Shown here: in pieces, positions 1-11,366 of the stretch
How the letters are laid out: each line of letters begins with the position of its first letter
Numbering within the stretch: position 1 is the first letter of the stretch
Assembly: GCA_026182355.1 (NCBI GenBank)
Contig: JAPFBL010000114.1
Span: 617,501-681,500, forward strand
From: Hermatobates lingyangjiaoensis
Taxonomy: Eukaryota > Arthropoda > Insecta > Hemiptera > Hermatobatidae
Direction: 5' to 3'
Length of the DNA stretch: 64,000 bases
Position numbers and translations under genes: made by a program
The notes under the pieces: generated by a model
The model's input: only the letters and a program-made list of their open reading frames with translations
What the model was told of the DNA's origin: nothing
Databases searched by the model: none

Positions 1-1497
1 AAATGTTCTGCTAGCAGGTCTGACATTCATATCCATGTAGCAAGTACTTGAGTGGAGGATATAGGAGGCAAGACAGTGACATTGTGTAAAGACTTGGCAT
101 TCATAGACTGCCTGCCCAGATTTGTACAGAATGTAATGAACTATTACATTTTACCCAAGACTTAAAATTGTATGTAACATTTAATAATTGAAAAAACTTT
201 CTTTGCCAGAAGAAACCTTAAAAGTAACTGCTTTAGATTCTTTCGGTATACTATAAAGAACAAAGCTATAAGGATTGTGCCTGACAAGAATTTATTCTCG
301 ATCAACCATTTTCTTAAATCTTCTATTTTAGAAAGTAGACTTTAAATATAAATATTTTAATTTTAATTTAGAGGAATGTCAGTGAGTTTTAAAATCAGTT
401 GATTGAAGAAAAAGTCTCTGTTTTAAATTATTTACTGTCGTTACAAGGTCATTAACTATTTAATTAGTGATTCCTATTATATTATTTTAAAAATAATATA
501 TATTTATACAAATTTAAAATAATTCTTATTGCAGATGACTTATGAAGCTTTTAAACAACTCACTTTATTTTGTTATTTATCTGTCGTTAAGTTCCAATAC
601 CTTTACATACAAGTTTTAAATCAATAGAGTTTTGAATAAATTAAACTACACAGGTAAAATATTAATTCGTTGGTAAAAGGTTCTTGCATTAATAATTTAT
701 TCATTTAACCTACTGAACATTTGCGAAGGTTAAGTGATTTACGATTATCCTTTTCAGATATTTACATGTTTAATGTTTTTTGGTATTTTATGGTTTTTGT
801 TTATACCTGTATATTTATGTTGACTGATTTAAAAAATTTGTTGTTGTTTTTAGGAGTTATATATGGTTTATTTTTGTTTTAAATTGTTGTCCGTGCAATA
901 TGTTGGCAAAACTCTGAATGTTATAACTGCTGGATATGCATAGTTCAGAGAAGCCGTTTTATTCGAATTATACAGAGATATTAAAATAAATGTTGGAAAA
1001 TAATCTGCAATGGCGTCAAAAGTACCTTTAAAATGTTAAATTATTTTCATAGTAAGTTTTAAAAGTTATTATAGAGTTTTTTTTTTAATCATGAAGTAAA
1101 AGAGAGAAAAAAAACTTTTTGAAATCTCAGATATAAAAGTTGGAATTGTAAAGACTTGTTTTGTTTTCTAAACTTCCCCATGGAGTCAAGTTTTGTGGCT
1201 TTTCACGTTTTGTCTGCAAAGCACAATGCTTTTTCAAGTACTATAATGGAACACGCTATCTTCTCAGGGAAGTATTATATATTTCTGTATAAATAGCAAT
1301 ATTAAGAGAGGCCCTTCTGTTAAATTATGCGACTCATATACAAAGAGAATGCAGTCATTTGTATTGTTTCTACTGATTGATTCCTAATATACTTGGTGGG
1401 CACTTGACTGCTTTGAAGCAATTTATTGGTAGTTTCTTTATAGAGATTTAAAGTCGCACAAACAATGCCCTTTGTTCTATTATTGTAAGCAATTTGA
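1..1497. other. AT-rich non-coding DNA
   Basis: I see no exon, RNA gene or recognisable repeat here. The sequence is strongly A/T-biased with runs of T and A, stop codons are frequent in all frames, and there is no GC-richer island. It is best described as intron or intergenic filler. Confidence 0.6.
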
Positions 1498-1630
1498 ATA
1501 TATATATAAAGATTTCACAAGAACACGTGAAATAGCAATCAATGATCAAACAGCAATATGAAATGAGAAAACAAGACTAAGATCTTTCAACCCCAACAAG
1601 CGGTCTTCATCAGAGTCAAAAACCCAACTG
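1498..1630 (-). mobile_element. PLE-derived ribozyme foldback, one arm (family B)
   Basis: Begins beside a short TA run and holds the family B terminal motif (cacgtgaaatagcaatc followed by aatgatcaaac), which recurs at 24.5, 34.3, 41.0, 45.4 and 58.5 kb. It ends in a hammerhead core read on the minus strand. Only one arm of the foldback is present, so this is a truncated copy. Assignment to Penelope-like elements rests on the ribozyme and on the nearby GIY-YIG pieces of this window, not on coding sequence at this site. Confidence 0.55.
1575..1617 (-). ncRNA. Hammerhead ribozyme (type I, PLE-like)
   Basis: Read on the minus strand: stem I strand GACT, then the intact core CTGATGA, a stem-loop of about 18 nt around cgcttgttg, then GAAA, a palindromic short stem III (AGATCT), the cleavage triplet TTA, and GTC, which closes stem I. 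All conserved core bases are present. A short self-complementary stem III is typical of PLE and retrozyme hammerheads, which are thought to act as dimers. Activity is inferred from the fold only. Confidence 0.65.
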
Positions 1631-2465
1631 AAACACTAGATACAGAAAACATCTGGTGAGTGGTTGAGAAGAGTGGTATTTTAAAAGGGTGAAAGCGCAG
1701 GAAAGGACTAATGTCCAGAAAGGGGTGTTTGGGGAAACAAAGGAGTACAGTAAGAAAGTGTAAAAAACTATCCGCTAGCTGTCAATCCTCTTACAAATAT
1801 TATTGAATCGTCTCTACTTAAATTTAATTGATAAAATATTATAAACATTAGTAACGGTCTCTTCAAACTTGACTCTTTTGTTATGAGGGCAATAGTCTCT
1901 TCTAAGAGAGTCCTATTACAAGCAATGTGTAATAAAGTGAAAGATGACAGTAAGAACTACCGGCTTGCCAAGAGTTGTCACTCATGCAAATTTAGTAGGG
2001 CTTGCAAATCTCGGAATCCAAAGACACTCTTCTGTTTGAAAACATTTAAACACAGTTTTGGACTTCTATGCTCAAGATTAAAGTAGTTTTCGTCATATGT
2101 TGCACCTTCTCTACAGAATACTAGGCTAGTGGCTTCCATTATTGCTGTCTCCCCGGCGAAAGGTGTGAACTCTAACCAGAAATAAAACAAAACTTTTCGA
2201 GTATAACCTGCCTTATCTAAAGCTATCTGTTGTTTATCTGAACCTACTGCAATGTTGAAATCTTTTCAAACAAAACTTTGAAGCAAAATTCATAAACATT
2301 ACTGTACGTTCACGTCTTTTGTTATACATCAAAAGTATGGCTGTATCTGACTAGTTGTATTTGTAAAAAAATGTAAGGCTTCCGCTCAGTACGCCATAAT
2401 CTGAGTGATATTATATGATTGCGAATGTGCGTGTCTATGTAGCTGTTATGCAGACTCCATGGTAG
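1631..2465. other. AT-rich non-coding DNA
   Basis: No gene or repeat is recognised. Short open frames on both strands around 1.88-2.19 kb have no codon structure or motif that I can link to a family. Confidence 0.5.
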
Positions 2466-2469
2466 AATA

Positions 2470-2580
2470 GTTGAAGGAGCACGCACTCTGGTGGGGGATG
2501 AGTGAGAGGAAGCGAGATTAGATAGAGAGGGAGGAATAGATGAAAGCGAGAAGGATGCAGATAGAGACAGTTTATCTCCA
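2470..2580. promoter_or_regulatory. Purine-rich tract (possible regulatory flank)
   Basis: About 100 bp dominated by A and G on the + strand (gtgagaggaagcgagatt and similar), more GC-rich than its surroundings. It resembles the purine-rich left flanks of the islands described elsewhere in this window, but no GC-rich core or pyrimidine arm follows directly. Confidence 0.2.
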
Positions 2581-2584
2581 ACTT

Positions 2585-3754
2585 CGCGCTAAAATAAATG
2601 AAAACACTGTTTCTTTATAGGCTATTTCACGTTAAGTCATAATTTATAAGTCGTAAAGTGAAAATAGCGTTCTATTTTCACAGAAAACTTTACTTTTGTT
2701 TTGAGCATTACAGCTTTCTTATTTTTAATTATGAAATGTTTAATAGGAGTTATAATGATTAAAACAGAATAGTTCATTAGAAATATATTGTTGGCGTTGA
2801 TAACAGCACAACGTGTTTAATCTGAAGCCGGATTGGACCTCATTTAGTTTTATTGATTAAGACTAAAAACTTATCTCTCATACAGTGTCATTGGTTTTAC
2901 ATTGCCAAATCCCTAGAAATCCTGTATTTTCTGGAAGGCAAGTAGTTCTTGGGATGTTCATGTCTGCTCCCCGAGTCCCTGGTGGACTTTACGGCACTCC
3001 AGAGAGGCTCGCTACTGCAGTAAAATCAGAAAAGTCCTTCAATATCACTTTTACTATCAATGCAGAATATAAGATGTCATCATTTTACTATTGTATTCCG
3101 ATTAGTTTTATTGAATTTAGTTGCTATTAAAAACCATTGTAAAAATAGGTATATGAAAAATACATATAGATGAAATATATATAATAAAATTGATATAGCT
3201 TCTTGACCACTGATTTTTCAAGTTCACAGAAAGGGTACATGAGGATTTTGGTTATAAAAAAATTTAAAGTATCTCTTATGATGCTGCTAGATAGAGACAT
3301 TGACAGTTAAATAGTCTTTCTTCAAAAACGAGGTAATAATTTTTGTAGGTTTTTGTTTTCCCTTAATTTCTTTTATTTTTTGACTTTTTTTATTGTTTTG
3401 TAATTTTCCGGCGTACTGTGTCTGTTACTGTCTGTTAGTTTTGCTTCAATGCTCTGTATAGAGGTATCCCCCCAGAATTATTTTTGTAATATTGTTCTTA
3501 TCTTGAAAATTGAGTTTTATGGTCTTAATAATTAATAATAAGTATATACGTTTAAACAACAAATATTTTTTTTTTAAATAATGAACAATAACAGTAGGTA
3601 TTTTACGATCCTTTTGTGGTTTCTTGTTACTGATTTTTGTTTTTTTATTGTTTTCTGTTAGTTGGTATTCCGTGGATGTATTTGTCTTGCTCTCCTTATG
3701 TCGTTAATAAATTGTTTTTTAGCCTTGAAAATACTAAACAACTTTTGTTTAGTG
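2585..3754. other. AT-rich non-coding DNA
   Basis: Mostly A/T-rich. A slightly GC-richer patch at about 2.94-3.01 kb (gtctgctccccgagtccctgg region) has no recognised coding or repeat identity. Confidence 0.5.
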
Positions 3755-3790
3755 ATATATATATATATATATATATAGTGATATATATAT
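3755..3790. repeat. (TA)n microsatellite
   Basis: An AT dinucleotide run interrupted once by agtg. It directly abuts the foldback element at 3792. A second TA run (4035-4050) lies shortly after the element's right end, so the element sits between two TA tracts. Confidence 0.85.
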
Positions 3791-3791
3791 A

Positions 3792-3995
3792 CACTTAAAG
3801 TAAACTGTGACACATAGACTGAAACAAAGACTCACTTTTCTATATTACGACCGTAATGGCGGTCGTCAAACACTGTTGACTGTCGTCCTCCGTCAATTCA
3901 CTTCTTCTCCTGAGGACGACGGCCGTTACAGTCGAAATATAGAAAAGTGAGTCTTTCTTATGTTTCAGTCTATGTGTCACAGTTTACTTTAAGTG
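3792..3995 (+). mobile_element. Foldback element with hammerhead ribozyme (family A/E)
   Basis: The first ~60 bases (cacttaaagtaaactgtgac...) reappear inverted at the right end (...cagtttactttaagtg), giving near-perfect arms around a short centre. The right arm carries a hammerhead-like motif. The element is flanked by (TA)n tracts. There is no coding capacity. It is probably a non-autonomous derivative of a Penelope-like element or a retrozyme-type sequence. Related ribozyme motifs (GTCGAAATATA) occur at 9.5, 40.6, 45.6 and 59.0 kb. Confidence 0.6.
3898..3950 (+). ncRNA. Hammerhead-like ribozyme
   Basis: Stem I 5' strand CACTTCTTCTC, core CTGAGGA, stem II GAC...GTC with one extra C, then GAAA, TATA palindromic stem III, triplet ATA, and GAAAAGTG returning to stem I. 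The extra base beside stem II weakens the fold, so activity is uncertain. Confidence 0.5.
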
Positions 3996-4051
3996 ATATC
4001 TGTCCTGCTAGACCGTTTTTTCGTTTATCATGGCATATATATATATATATA

Positions 4052-4950
4052 ATAGGCTAAATGAAAAGAGTGCAACATAATAACAATAATTATATAAAAA
4101 CATCAGTGCATGAAATAAGACCCAGAAATATCATTTGCTTATCAATAAAACAAAGAAGATTTTTATATAATTTCTGCTTCAAGTACTATGAGTCATTTAT
4201 TTGCTTTCATAATAAATTAAGATACAAGGTATAGTGGGGGGTTTCTAATTAGAATGGAATGTAAGTGAACTTTGGACCCTATAGTCGCATGCATGTCTCA
4301 ACACGTCAGTTGTGTTCGCGCATCTCCACTCAGAACAGGTCAAAATTACGTCTCACCATGCTAAGGTATACCTTATAATTTATAGTTGATAGGTCATGTC
4401 CTATGATATTATTTTTCATAACTTTCTTTATATATACTTCACAAGAATATTTAAAACCTGTATTGAAAGTTAAGTGGAAGTTATTTCAGTTCTTTTTGAT
4501 CCATGAATATCAAGCATAGTGTTAGTTCATTTAAATATTTACATTAAAAACAAGAATTTAAAAAACTAATCTAAAATAATTTCTTTGCAATACTTAAAAT
4601 TGATGACAATGGAATTAACAATAGATAATTAAATTTCTTGGTAGAGTTTTTTAATATAATTTTACTATGCGATTGTAATGACATATTTTATTTCCTCCAC
4701 GTATTTATACTACTTTTCAATTAGAGACTAATTGAAGATTTACTTTTATCGATTATTATTTGTAACATTTGTGCGAAGTCATGTGAAATTGATTTATTTG
4801 GAGTTAATTAGGAAGTCTTTAACTCGTTACTGTTTGATGATCAACAAGTTCTTGAGATGGTTATAAAAAAAGTGTAAGATAATTATAAAGAATGACATTT
4901 TTAATTTTGTAGTTGATCGTTTGATGTAAGCGTACCTCTTTAACCTTTGG
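4052..4950. other. AT-rich non-coding DNA
   Basis: No exon or repeat is recognised. Single-copy-looking A/T-rich sequence. Confidence 0.5.
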
Positions 4951-4954
4951 ATGT

Positions 4955-5115
4955 AAACCTTGCCTCCATCTTTGATTCCCATCTCCTCTCTTGCTCCCAC
5001 TCCCTCTTCATCTCTGTCACACACTCCCCCCTCTCTGTACTCTTGTCGCGCTCTCTCTTTCTTCTCCTGATCACTCTCACACATTATATCTCGCTGCCCT
5101 CTCACACTTCACCCC
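4955..5115. promoter_or_regulatory. Pyrimidine-rich tract
   Basis: About 160 bp almost entirely C and T on the + strand (cctcctcttgctcccactcc-like), with a few CA steps. It resembles the pyrimidine arms of the islands in this window but lacks a purine-rich partner. The reading frames across it look like compositional artefacts. Confidence 0.2.
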
Positions 5116-5304
5116 TGACCTATTTAACAAGGTGTCAACTGTAATAGTTTTTATGTAGAGATGTCAACCTCTAAGTCACAGAGTTTGTTTTCACCTGTTC
5201 TCTTATACCAATTGAATATATTGATTCAAGATTATAAATTAAGATTATTGATAATGGATTTGTAGGGTAATAGGCTAATAAAATAATATTCACTTATACA
5301 AGTT

Positions 5305-5400
5305 TAATAGTCTAAAACAACACCTTTCTAACACGTGGTGTTCTTCTTCAGGTACAATTTGTTCGAAATGCGTCCTTCAGACTGTTAAACTTGTATACGC
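5305..5400 (-). mobile_element. Small foldback with degenerate hammerhead-like core
   Basis: acaagtttaatagtctaaa at the left is mirrored by ttcagactgttaaacttgt at the right. On the minus strand the interior reads CTGAAGA, a stem closed by AACAC/GTGTT, then AGAAAG, a recognisable but imperfect hammerhead core (about 5320-5365). Confidence 0.4.
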
Positions 5401-5696
5401 AAAAACTATTTTTTAGTTCTTTACCCTACAATGAATAAGTACTTCATAATAACTGAGTGCACTACCTTAGAACTATGTATTTGATGTAAATTAATAATAT
5501 TTTGATAAAATAAACCATTTAACATTTTAAATATTATAAGTGGCTTATAAACCTTAAGCCTTTCATTTTATATTTTATATTTATCAGATTAATTAATTAT
5601 TTATAATAATGTTACTAGATTTAAGTTATGGCCTGGTATAGTTGTATAACCAGGCTTTGATTTGGTATATTGTCATTAAGTCTCTGAACATGTCCT

Positions 5697-5721
5697 ATTA
5701 GCAAACTATTAGTTTGCTAAT
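5697..5721. repeat. Perfect 12-bp inverted repeat, 1-nt centre
   Basis: attagcaaacta, a central t, then tagtttgctaat. No function is assigned. The surrounding 5.4-6.4 kb is otherwise A/T-rich, with no gene seen. Confidence 0.7.
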
Positions 5722-6439
5722 GTACCGTACCAATCAGGAATGCAGTTCTAACTCGTTTCCAGTACAAATAGGGGTCTGACCGATCCATAGCAGTCTGTAG
5801 TGATAGGTTTGTCTGCTAATATACAGTCCTTGGTCGTCCGTAAGTGTTCGTCACAGCTAATCCAAGGATGTAGAACTTGTATACGAGTAATAGACAGCAC
5901 AACTGGTATATAATAATACTACTGGTAGTATACTACTACTGTCAGATAGCTCTTGAAGACTTCTCTATTGTCTACTTAGAGAGCCAGTGGTCATCTAGTT
6001 CATCACTCATTGATTTTCAAGCTGCTGCTATAAAGACACTAGCTATCACACATAGTCAAGTGGTGTATACCATATGAAGGACCACATGCATGTGTGTGTG
6101 GACCAAACAATCGAACGTTCATGGTATTATTATTAAACCTGCTTTCAAATAATGATCTCTAGACGGTAGGGACTCTACAGTATCGTCTTGAGAGGGTCAT
6201 CTATACGAGGACTCCCTCAAGTTGTTCAGCGGCACGCAGTGACGTATAGAGAATCATGGGGATCTTTCACACTTATGGAAGGATTTTTACCCCTTTACCG
6301 CCACTAGCAGTAAACATTATTATATCATCTTTTTGTCAACCAGTCAATGCAATTATACTCTGTTGTTAGGAGAAGGAGAAACTTGAATTATTGGTACAAT
6401 TACTCTACTAGACTTATTTTAGAAACTACATAAATGAAA

Positions 6440-6760
6440 ACTTCTGGCTTTACGTCTCTTCTTTAGAATCTATGCAACACAATTGACCACTATTTGATGA
6501 CATGTACGGCCAGCTGAATACAGTTGTGAAGAGTAGCGAACTGAAAGAGTTTTGATAGAAGGGACTGGAAGGCTGCAGTCGACGGCGGGAGAGGCCACTT
6601 GTAGCCCTTTGATAGGGAAGTGGATTAATTGGTAACAACAAGCAGCGAGGTAGACGTCCTCAGACAATCGATAACCAGCTGGCTTTCCTTCCAAAGCTAC
6701 ATCTACACTGCTCCAGCCCTTCGCTATTCCTTGTCCCAATAATAACATTTTCATTTACTT
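6440..6760. promoter_or_regulatory. GC-richer island, candidate cis-regulatory element
   Basis: Stands out from its flanks in GC content. The left half is purine/G-rich (gaagggactggaaggctgcag, cgacggcgggagaggcc) and the right half is C/T-rich (ctttccttccaaagc, ctgctccagcccttcgc). No reading frame spans it plausibly on either strand. The composition and unique look suggest an enhancer-like element. This is inference. Confidence 0.3.
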
Positions 6761-6841
6761 CTTCTCAAATCTATTATTCAGTTAATACTTTTTCATATTA
6801 CCTCCATGGTCATATTGACTCGTCCATATTTCATGTTGTCT

Positions 6842-7051
6842 AGTTTATTTTACATAATAGTCAGATGGTCTGATGATTATTGTGTTTGCCAGAACTGACT
6901 CTTAACTATTGAACCAAAATATCTCTTAGTCTTTGCGAGCCTGTACGTTGTCAGGTACCCGTTAATGATCCGACATAGAGTATGATATAAAGCTGGTGCA
7001 GGTAAATAAAGGACTTCCGATGTAGAAGCAACACGTTTGTCTCGTATTTGC
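6842..7051. repeat. Dispersed repeat copy 1 (pair with 8405-8611)
   Basis: About 210 bp that recurs in the same orientation 1.56 kb downstream, sharing agtttattttacataatag, tctgatgatta, gtttgccagaactgact, gaggtacccgttaat-like and ggacttcc blocks with scattered substitutions. On the minus strand both copies keep a similar short peptide (INGYL...KAERYF...SQFWQT). That could mean a decayed coding repeat, but I do not recognise the family. Confidence 0.6.
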
Positions 7052-7308
7052 TTTTTTAGCAACGGTTCATTATGGCCTTTTTTTTTGTTCATTGATCTTT
7101 CCAGATTACTACTAACACTTATCATAAATGAAAATTTGTTTATTTCCTGCACATTAACATAAGATTCCTCTTAGGATTATATGAATACAGTTATTTATCT
7201 AATATCTGTAATATTAACATTGATAGGCATAGGCCCGGGTGGCTTTAACTTCCAACCGAAATACGACTCAACATCTGCCGCATGAAATATCCAAAGTTGT
7301 TTGATAGA

Positions 7309-7329
7309 TTTGAACGTTAAACGTTCAAA
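7309..7329. repeat. Short palindrome
   Basis: tttgaacgtt, one central base, aacgttcaaa. Perfect 10-bp arms. No known role. Confidence 0.6.
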
Positions 7330-7462
7330 CGTTTAAACACTAGGCGCTGTTGACTGGCCTTCATAACTTGTAACCAGTACCTTGTTCCCGTTCAATTCCT
7401 AGTCCTCGAGAAAACTCAATATTTTCATTTAGGAAAAATAAAGCTTCAATATCTTATTGCAA

Positions 7463-7500
7463 TACAATGAAATGATGTCAGGTTCCATCATTTCATTGTA
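7463..7500. repeat. Perfect 15-bp hairpin with 8-nt loop
   Basis: tacaatgaaatgatg and catcatttcattgta are exact reverse complements separated by tcaggttc. The stem is too short for a typical pre-miRNA, so it is recorded only as a structured element. Confidence 0.7.
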
Positions 7501-7834
7501 TATTCCATAAATTCGAACACTAGTAATATTTTTTGTCTACCTTTTTAATATCACTTATAGAAAACTAATGTAACTTCTGCTGTATATTGAGTATATGTGA
7601 AAAGTTTTGTAGTTTCTAATCGTGATATGTATGGCATCATCAAAATGTGTTTGAGTTTCAATTGCTGAATATTGTTAAGACTGCTGTTTGTGGCACATAA
7701 CTGACGAGCGAAGGAAGTGTAATAAATATGTTACTGGTGCTTGTAAATAACAATAAGTAAGGTGTTGCAAATTGAAGAAAGTGGTGATATTTTTAGTTTG
7801 TTTTTCCGGTTTTTCTGTTCTTAATCACTTAGGA

Positions 7835-8170
7835 GTAGATAGAGTAAAGGGAGGGGGGGGGGGTGGAAAAGTAATTTATCAGTGAGACTTAATTTTAATT
7901 CTAAGGGATGGAAAGGGTGGGAACAGGGTAGGACCTGTAGGAAAAGCAATTTAGGAGGATTGCCATTTATTCACTTTAGCGTTCCATTGTCTAGAAGGGA
8001 GTTATGGAAAAGAAATTCGACTCGAAATAAGTGGGTTTCCTCTGGTCGCTTCCTTTTGGGAACGTGCCCCCAAACTGTGTCAGTCCTCTCCCATTCTTTC
8101 TACAATATTCCTTCAAAACGTTTTAACATTTATAGGTTGTTATCTAGCTTCGTTATTCTTTCTTAGCTTC
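7835..8170. promoter_or_regulatory. Island with G-rich left and C/T-rich right flank
   Basis: Starts with an 11-12 nt G run and purine-rich sequence (agtaaagggaggggg, ggatggaaagggtggg), passes through a mixed centre (ttaggaggattgccattt) and ends C/T-rich (ggtcgcttccttttgg, cagtcctctcccattc). It is open in one frame, but the peptide has no family resemblance. Candidate regulatory element; inference. Confidence 0.3.
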
Positions 8171-8404
8171 CCCATTTAACAATCGCACACTATTTATTTA
8201 CAGCCATCCAGCTAGATTTTGAGTTAAAGGCACATGTATCGCCCGATTGATGAAAATGCTCCATCCAGTTAATCTGGCTAAATAATTCTGATTTCTCTTA
8301 AGTTCTGCTTCGTTTCTCAACTAATATTACCCCAGATCCTACATTGTGATTAAATCTATTTTTATCATGTACTATCTTGAAAATTTGTTCATTCATTTTA
8401 TCAA

Positions 8405-8611
8405 GTTTATTTTACATAATAGTCAGACAGTCTGATGATTAGTGTGTTTGCCAGAACTGACTGCTAGTATTTGAACAAAAATATCTCTCAGCCTTTGCAT
8501 GCTTGTACATTATGAGGTACCCGTTAATTATCCAACATAGAGGAACTTTATAGTTGGTATGGATAAATATAGGACTTCCCAAGTGGAATGAACAAGTTTG
8601 TTTCGTATTTT
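8405..8611. repeat. Dispersed repeat copy 2 (pair with 6842-7051)
   Basis: Second copy of the ~210-bp repeat, same orientation, with frequent substitutions and small indels relative to copy 1. The pair could be two insertions of one family or an old local duplication. Sequence between and after the copies does not match in what I compared, which favours insertions. Confidence 0.6.
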
Positions 8612-8619
8612 CATTTTTA

Positions 8620-9475
8620 TTTATTAGGTTTATCTTCCTTAAAATTATATGTTTAATGTACACCTCAAAGAAAGGTTGTAAAACATCCATCATTTGTAAT
8701 TTAGTTTGTCGATACGATGCGATATGGTTAAGACTTTCAGAAATACTTTAATACTTGATGATAAATCTCATTTGCGTGGTTATGGTTCGCTGAATCCCTA
8801 GGGTTATATAGAGTTTTGCGTTTATCATTTTCCTGTATGCTAATTTTAACATAATTATTTTATTACTGTGCGCTTTTCTCTTCGTTTTGTCATCAGATTG
8901 TAATAATATGACTTGTTTTGTTCGCAAGGGTCACTTCCTTCATGGAATAAATGAATCTTTGATATCGAAGCCCAGATGCACCAGTCCAGAGGCCAGCAGT
9001 CAAGTCATTGGGCTGCACTGGCTTTTCAGTAAAGTGACTATGACTGCAGTTGTCACTAATTTTGCTTATCATTGTGGAGACAAAACAGAAATGTAAGCCT
9101 GTTTTAGGTCAGGGCATCCTGTATTGATGAATTGAAACAGATCATTTATAAAATGGTGTAATTTCACTTTCATAAACAAAATAATTATATTATTTCTTAA
9201 GAAGAATTATAATAGTAGAGAGGATTTTTTAGTATGTAGTAAGTACGTGTATTATATTGCAAAATATTAATATGCCAAGTTTTATCAGCATTTCTTCTTG
9301 TACTCTTCTAATGTCAAAACATAAAGAAATAATTTATAGGTTTACTTGTTTAAAGATTTAAAACCTTTTCTTATATAAGAGGACTTAAGTAAATAAGAAA
9401 ACTTTTCTGTTTTATTGGTTTAGTTAATTTTCTCTCTCTCTCTCTCTACATGTACACATACATATAGAATTATAA
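8620..9475. other. AT-rich non-coding DNA
   Basis: No gene is recognised. A small GC-richer patch at 8.96-9.02 kb (cagatgcaccagtccagagg) has no assigned identity. A short (TC)n run lies near 9430-9448. Confidence 0.5.
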
Positions 9476-9509
9476 CGAAAGGTACACTAAGATAGACACA
9501 TACATAACG

Positions 9510-9550
9510 CACTTTTATATTTCGACAATCGTCATCATCAAGAGGTTAAG
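9510..9550 (-). ncRNA. Hammerhead-like motif (family E)
   Basis: On the minus strand: TTGATGA, a stem of TGAC/GTCG type, GAAATATA, then AAAGTGCG. It belongs with the motifs at 3.9, 40.6, 45.6 and 59.0 kb. The first core base is altered (T for C), so it is probably a decayed copy. Confidence 0.4.
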
Positions 9551-9559
9551 CGTCTCTCA

Positions 9560-11080
9560 AAGAGGCCTTGAGATTACTGGTAAAGTAAATGGACTGGAGG
9601 TGAGGAAGTAAATAATATATATGGGCAAGCGTATAATCAATCATAGATAGCTAAAAAAAGTTTATTTTACACGTAATTATAAATATTATACGTATATATT
9701 TATTTTAACAGGTTAATATTTAATTTTTTTCAATCCAGAGAAGGTTGGAGAGCTGGAATATTGATGTAGTTATGTATTAATGTAGTTACACTTCATGGGA
9801 GCTACCAACACCTTACAATGTTTAAATATTTGTTTAATGGGGTTTGATGAATAAACTCGACTCTTGGTGTTTGTTGCAATATCATATATATATGTAAAAG
9901 ACTGGTGTGCGCAATAGAAGGATGGCGTGGAACTGATATGTGGGAAGAGTTGGCGAATTCGTGTCTGCAGTTGATGTAAACAGACTTTCTAAATTCCGCG
10001 CATGCCTTTCTCAACACTTCACGATTTGTTTTGAATACAAACAATGTCTTCCTCAATCTTCTCCGTTCTACTTTTGTCAAGTTTTCTTAAGTTTCTCAAG
10101 TACTTTGAATGAAATAATATTATCGTGAAATCACAATTAATAGCGTTAAACTTTCCATATATATGAGTGTTTTTGCAAAGCTATTTTCTTGTCTAGACAA
10201 GTTTGATAACCTCAGATAAAGTAGAATCAACTGTGAGCAAAGACGTTTAGTGGAAGACTACCACAGTGATGTTATTTTTAGACTAAATGATAAGTTTAGC
10301 GCTAATTTAGTCCGTTTCTTTATCACCTAATCCAGTGCGATACAGGCAATAGTGGAATATCATTTTCAAATTAGAGATTTTAAATGAATTACTTACGATA
10401 ACGAAAGAAGGCAAGGAAAAGACTATCAGGGTATTCATGTAATGTTGTAATTACGCAAACATTGTCTGAAATAAAGTGAGGTATTGGTTTTTGAGATGGC
10501 ATCTAACATGGTTATGTCTTCTGTAATGTCTTTCATCGCTTTTAGTATCGTTTAATTTTTTCAAAGAGGTGATAGCATGGCCATCTTTTATTCATTGTTA
10601 ATATCATCATTATGGCCAAACCCCGCTACATTTATTACTTCAGACAAACAATGTGCCAATGATTCATGATTTATCTTAAAATTATTACCGCGGTGCTATT
10701 GTTTACTTACTGAGTAATCATTTTTGCAGTGTGAAAGAATGCAAAGGAGTCTCAGTTGTTAGGAAATAAATATTTATACACTAGATATCCCAGTTTGATT
10801 GTAGTGATCCTGGGGACTCACTTCCACATAGTAACGAAATAAATATAAATAATGACATGTCCATTCCTCAAGTATGTAACTCTGTTGCCATACATAAATA
10901 AAAGTTTTTAGGTGAGGAATTGAGTTTTTCTCTTTTAATTTGATTCCAAATTTTTTTAATTATTATTTTCAGTAAGATATTATTTCTGTTGTATAGGAGA
11001 GCTTTATTAATTATTCCGCCTCAACTACATACAAAAGATCTTTTCTCAAATTCATTTATGTTTTTCAAACTTGTGTGCTT
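9560..11080. other. AT-rich non-coding DNA
   Basis: No exon is recognised. A patch at about 10.60-10.73 kb contains acaaacaatg and ctattgtttacttac, which resemble Sox and Fox binding sites, plus ccgcgg. It may be regulatory, but there is little else to support that. Confidence 0.4.
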
Positions 11081-11366
11081 GTATGCCTTCACAGCTCATA
11101 CTGTGAGTGTATGCCTCATAGCTCATACTGTGAATGTATGCCTTCACAGCTCATACTGTGAGTGTATGCCTTCACAGCTCATACTGTTAGAGTATGCCTT
11201 CACAGCTCATACTGTCAATGTATGCCTTCACAGCTCATACTGTAAGTGTATGCCTTCACAGCTCATACTGTGAGTGTATGCCTTCACAGCTCATACTGTG
11301 AGTGTATGCCTTCACAGCTCATACTGTGAATGTATGCCTTCACAGCTCATACTGTGAGTGTATGTC
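11081..11366. repeat. 28-bp minisatellite, about 10 copies
   Basis: Tandem array of a 28-bp unit, gtatgccttcacagctcat plus actgtgagt, in roughly ten copies. A few units differ at one or two positions (gtgaat, gttaga, gtcaat, gtaagt), and one early unit has a 2-base deletion (gcctcatagc). A reading frame runs through part of it only because 28-bp units shift frame predictably. It is not a gene. Confidence 0.9.

Noticed and set aside
5331..5362. ttcttcttcag|gtac as recursive splice site
   Set aside because: The donor half (GTACAA) is poor, and the sequence is explained by a hammerhead-like foldback.
10896..10920. Third ratchet site at tttttag|gtgagg
   Set aside because: Weak polypyrimidine tract (preceded by ataaataaaag), AAG-type context and no downstream GTAAGT within 60 nt.
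10989..11273. 94-codon frame with Cys/Ser-rich repeats
   Set aside because: Translation of the 28-bp minisatellite.
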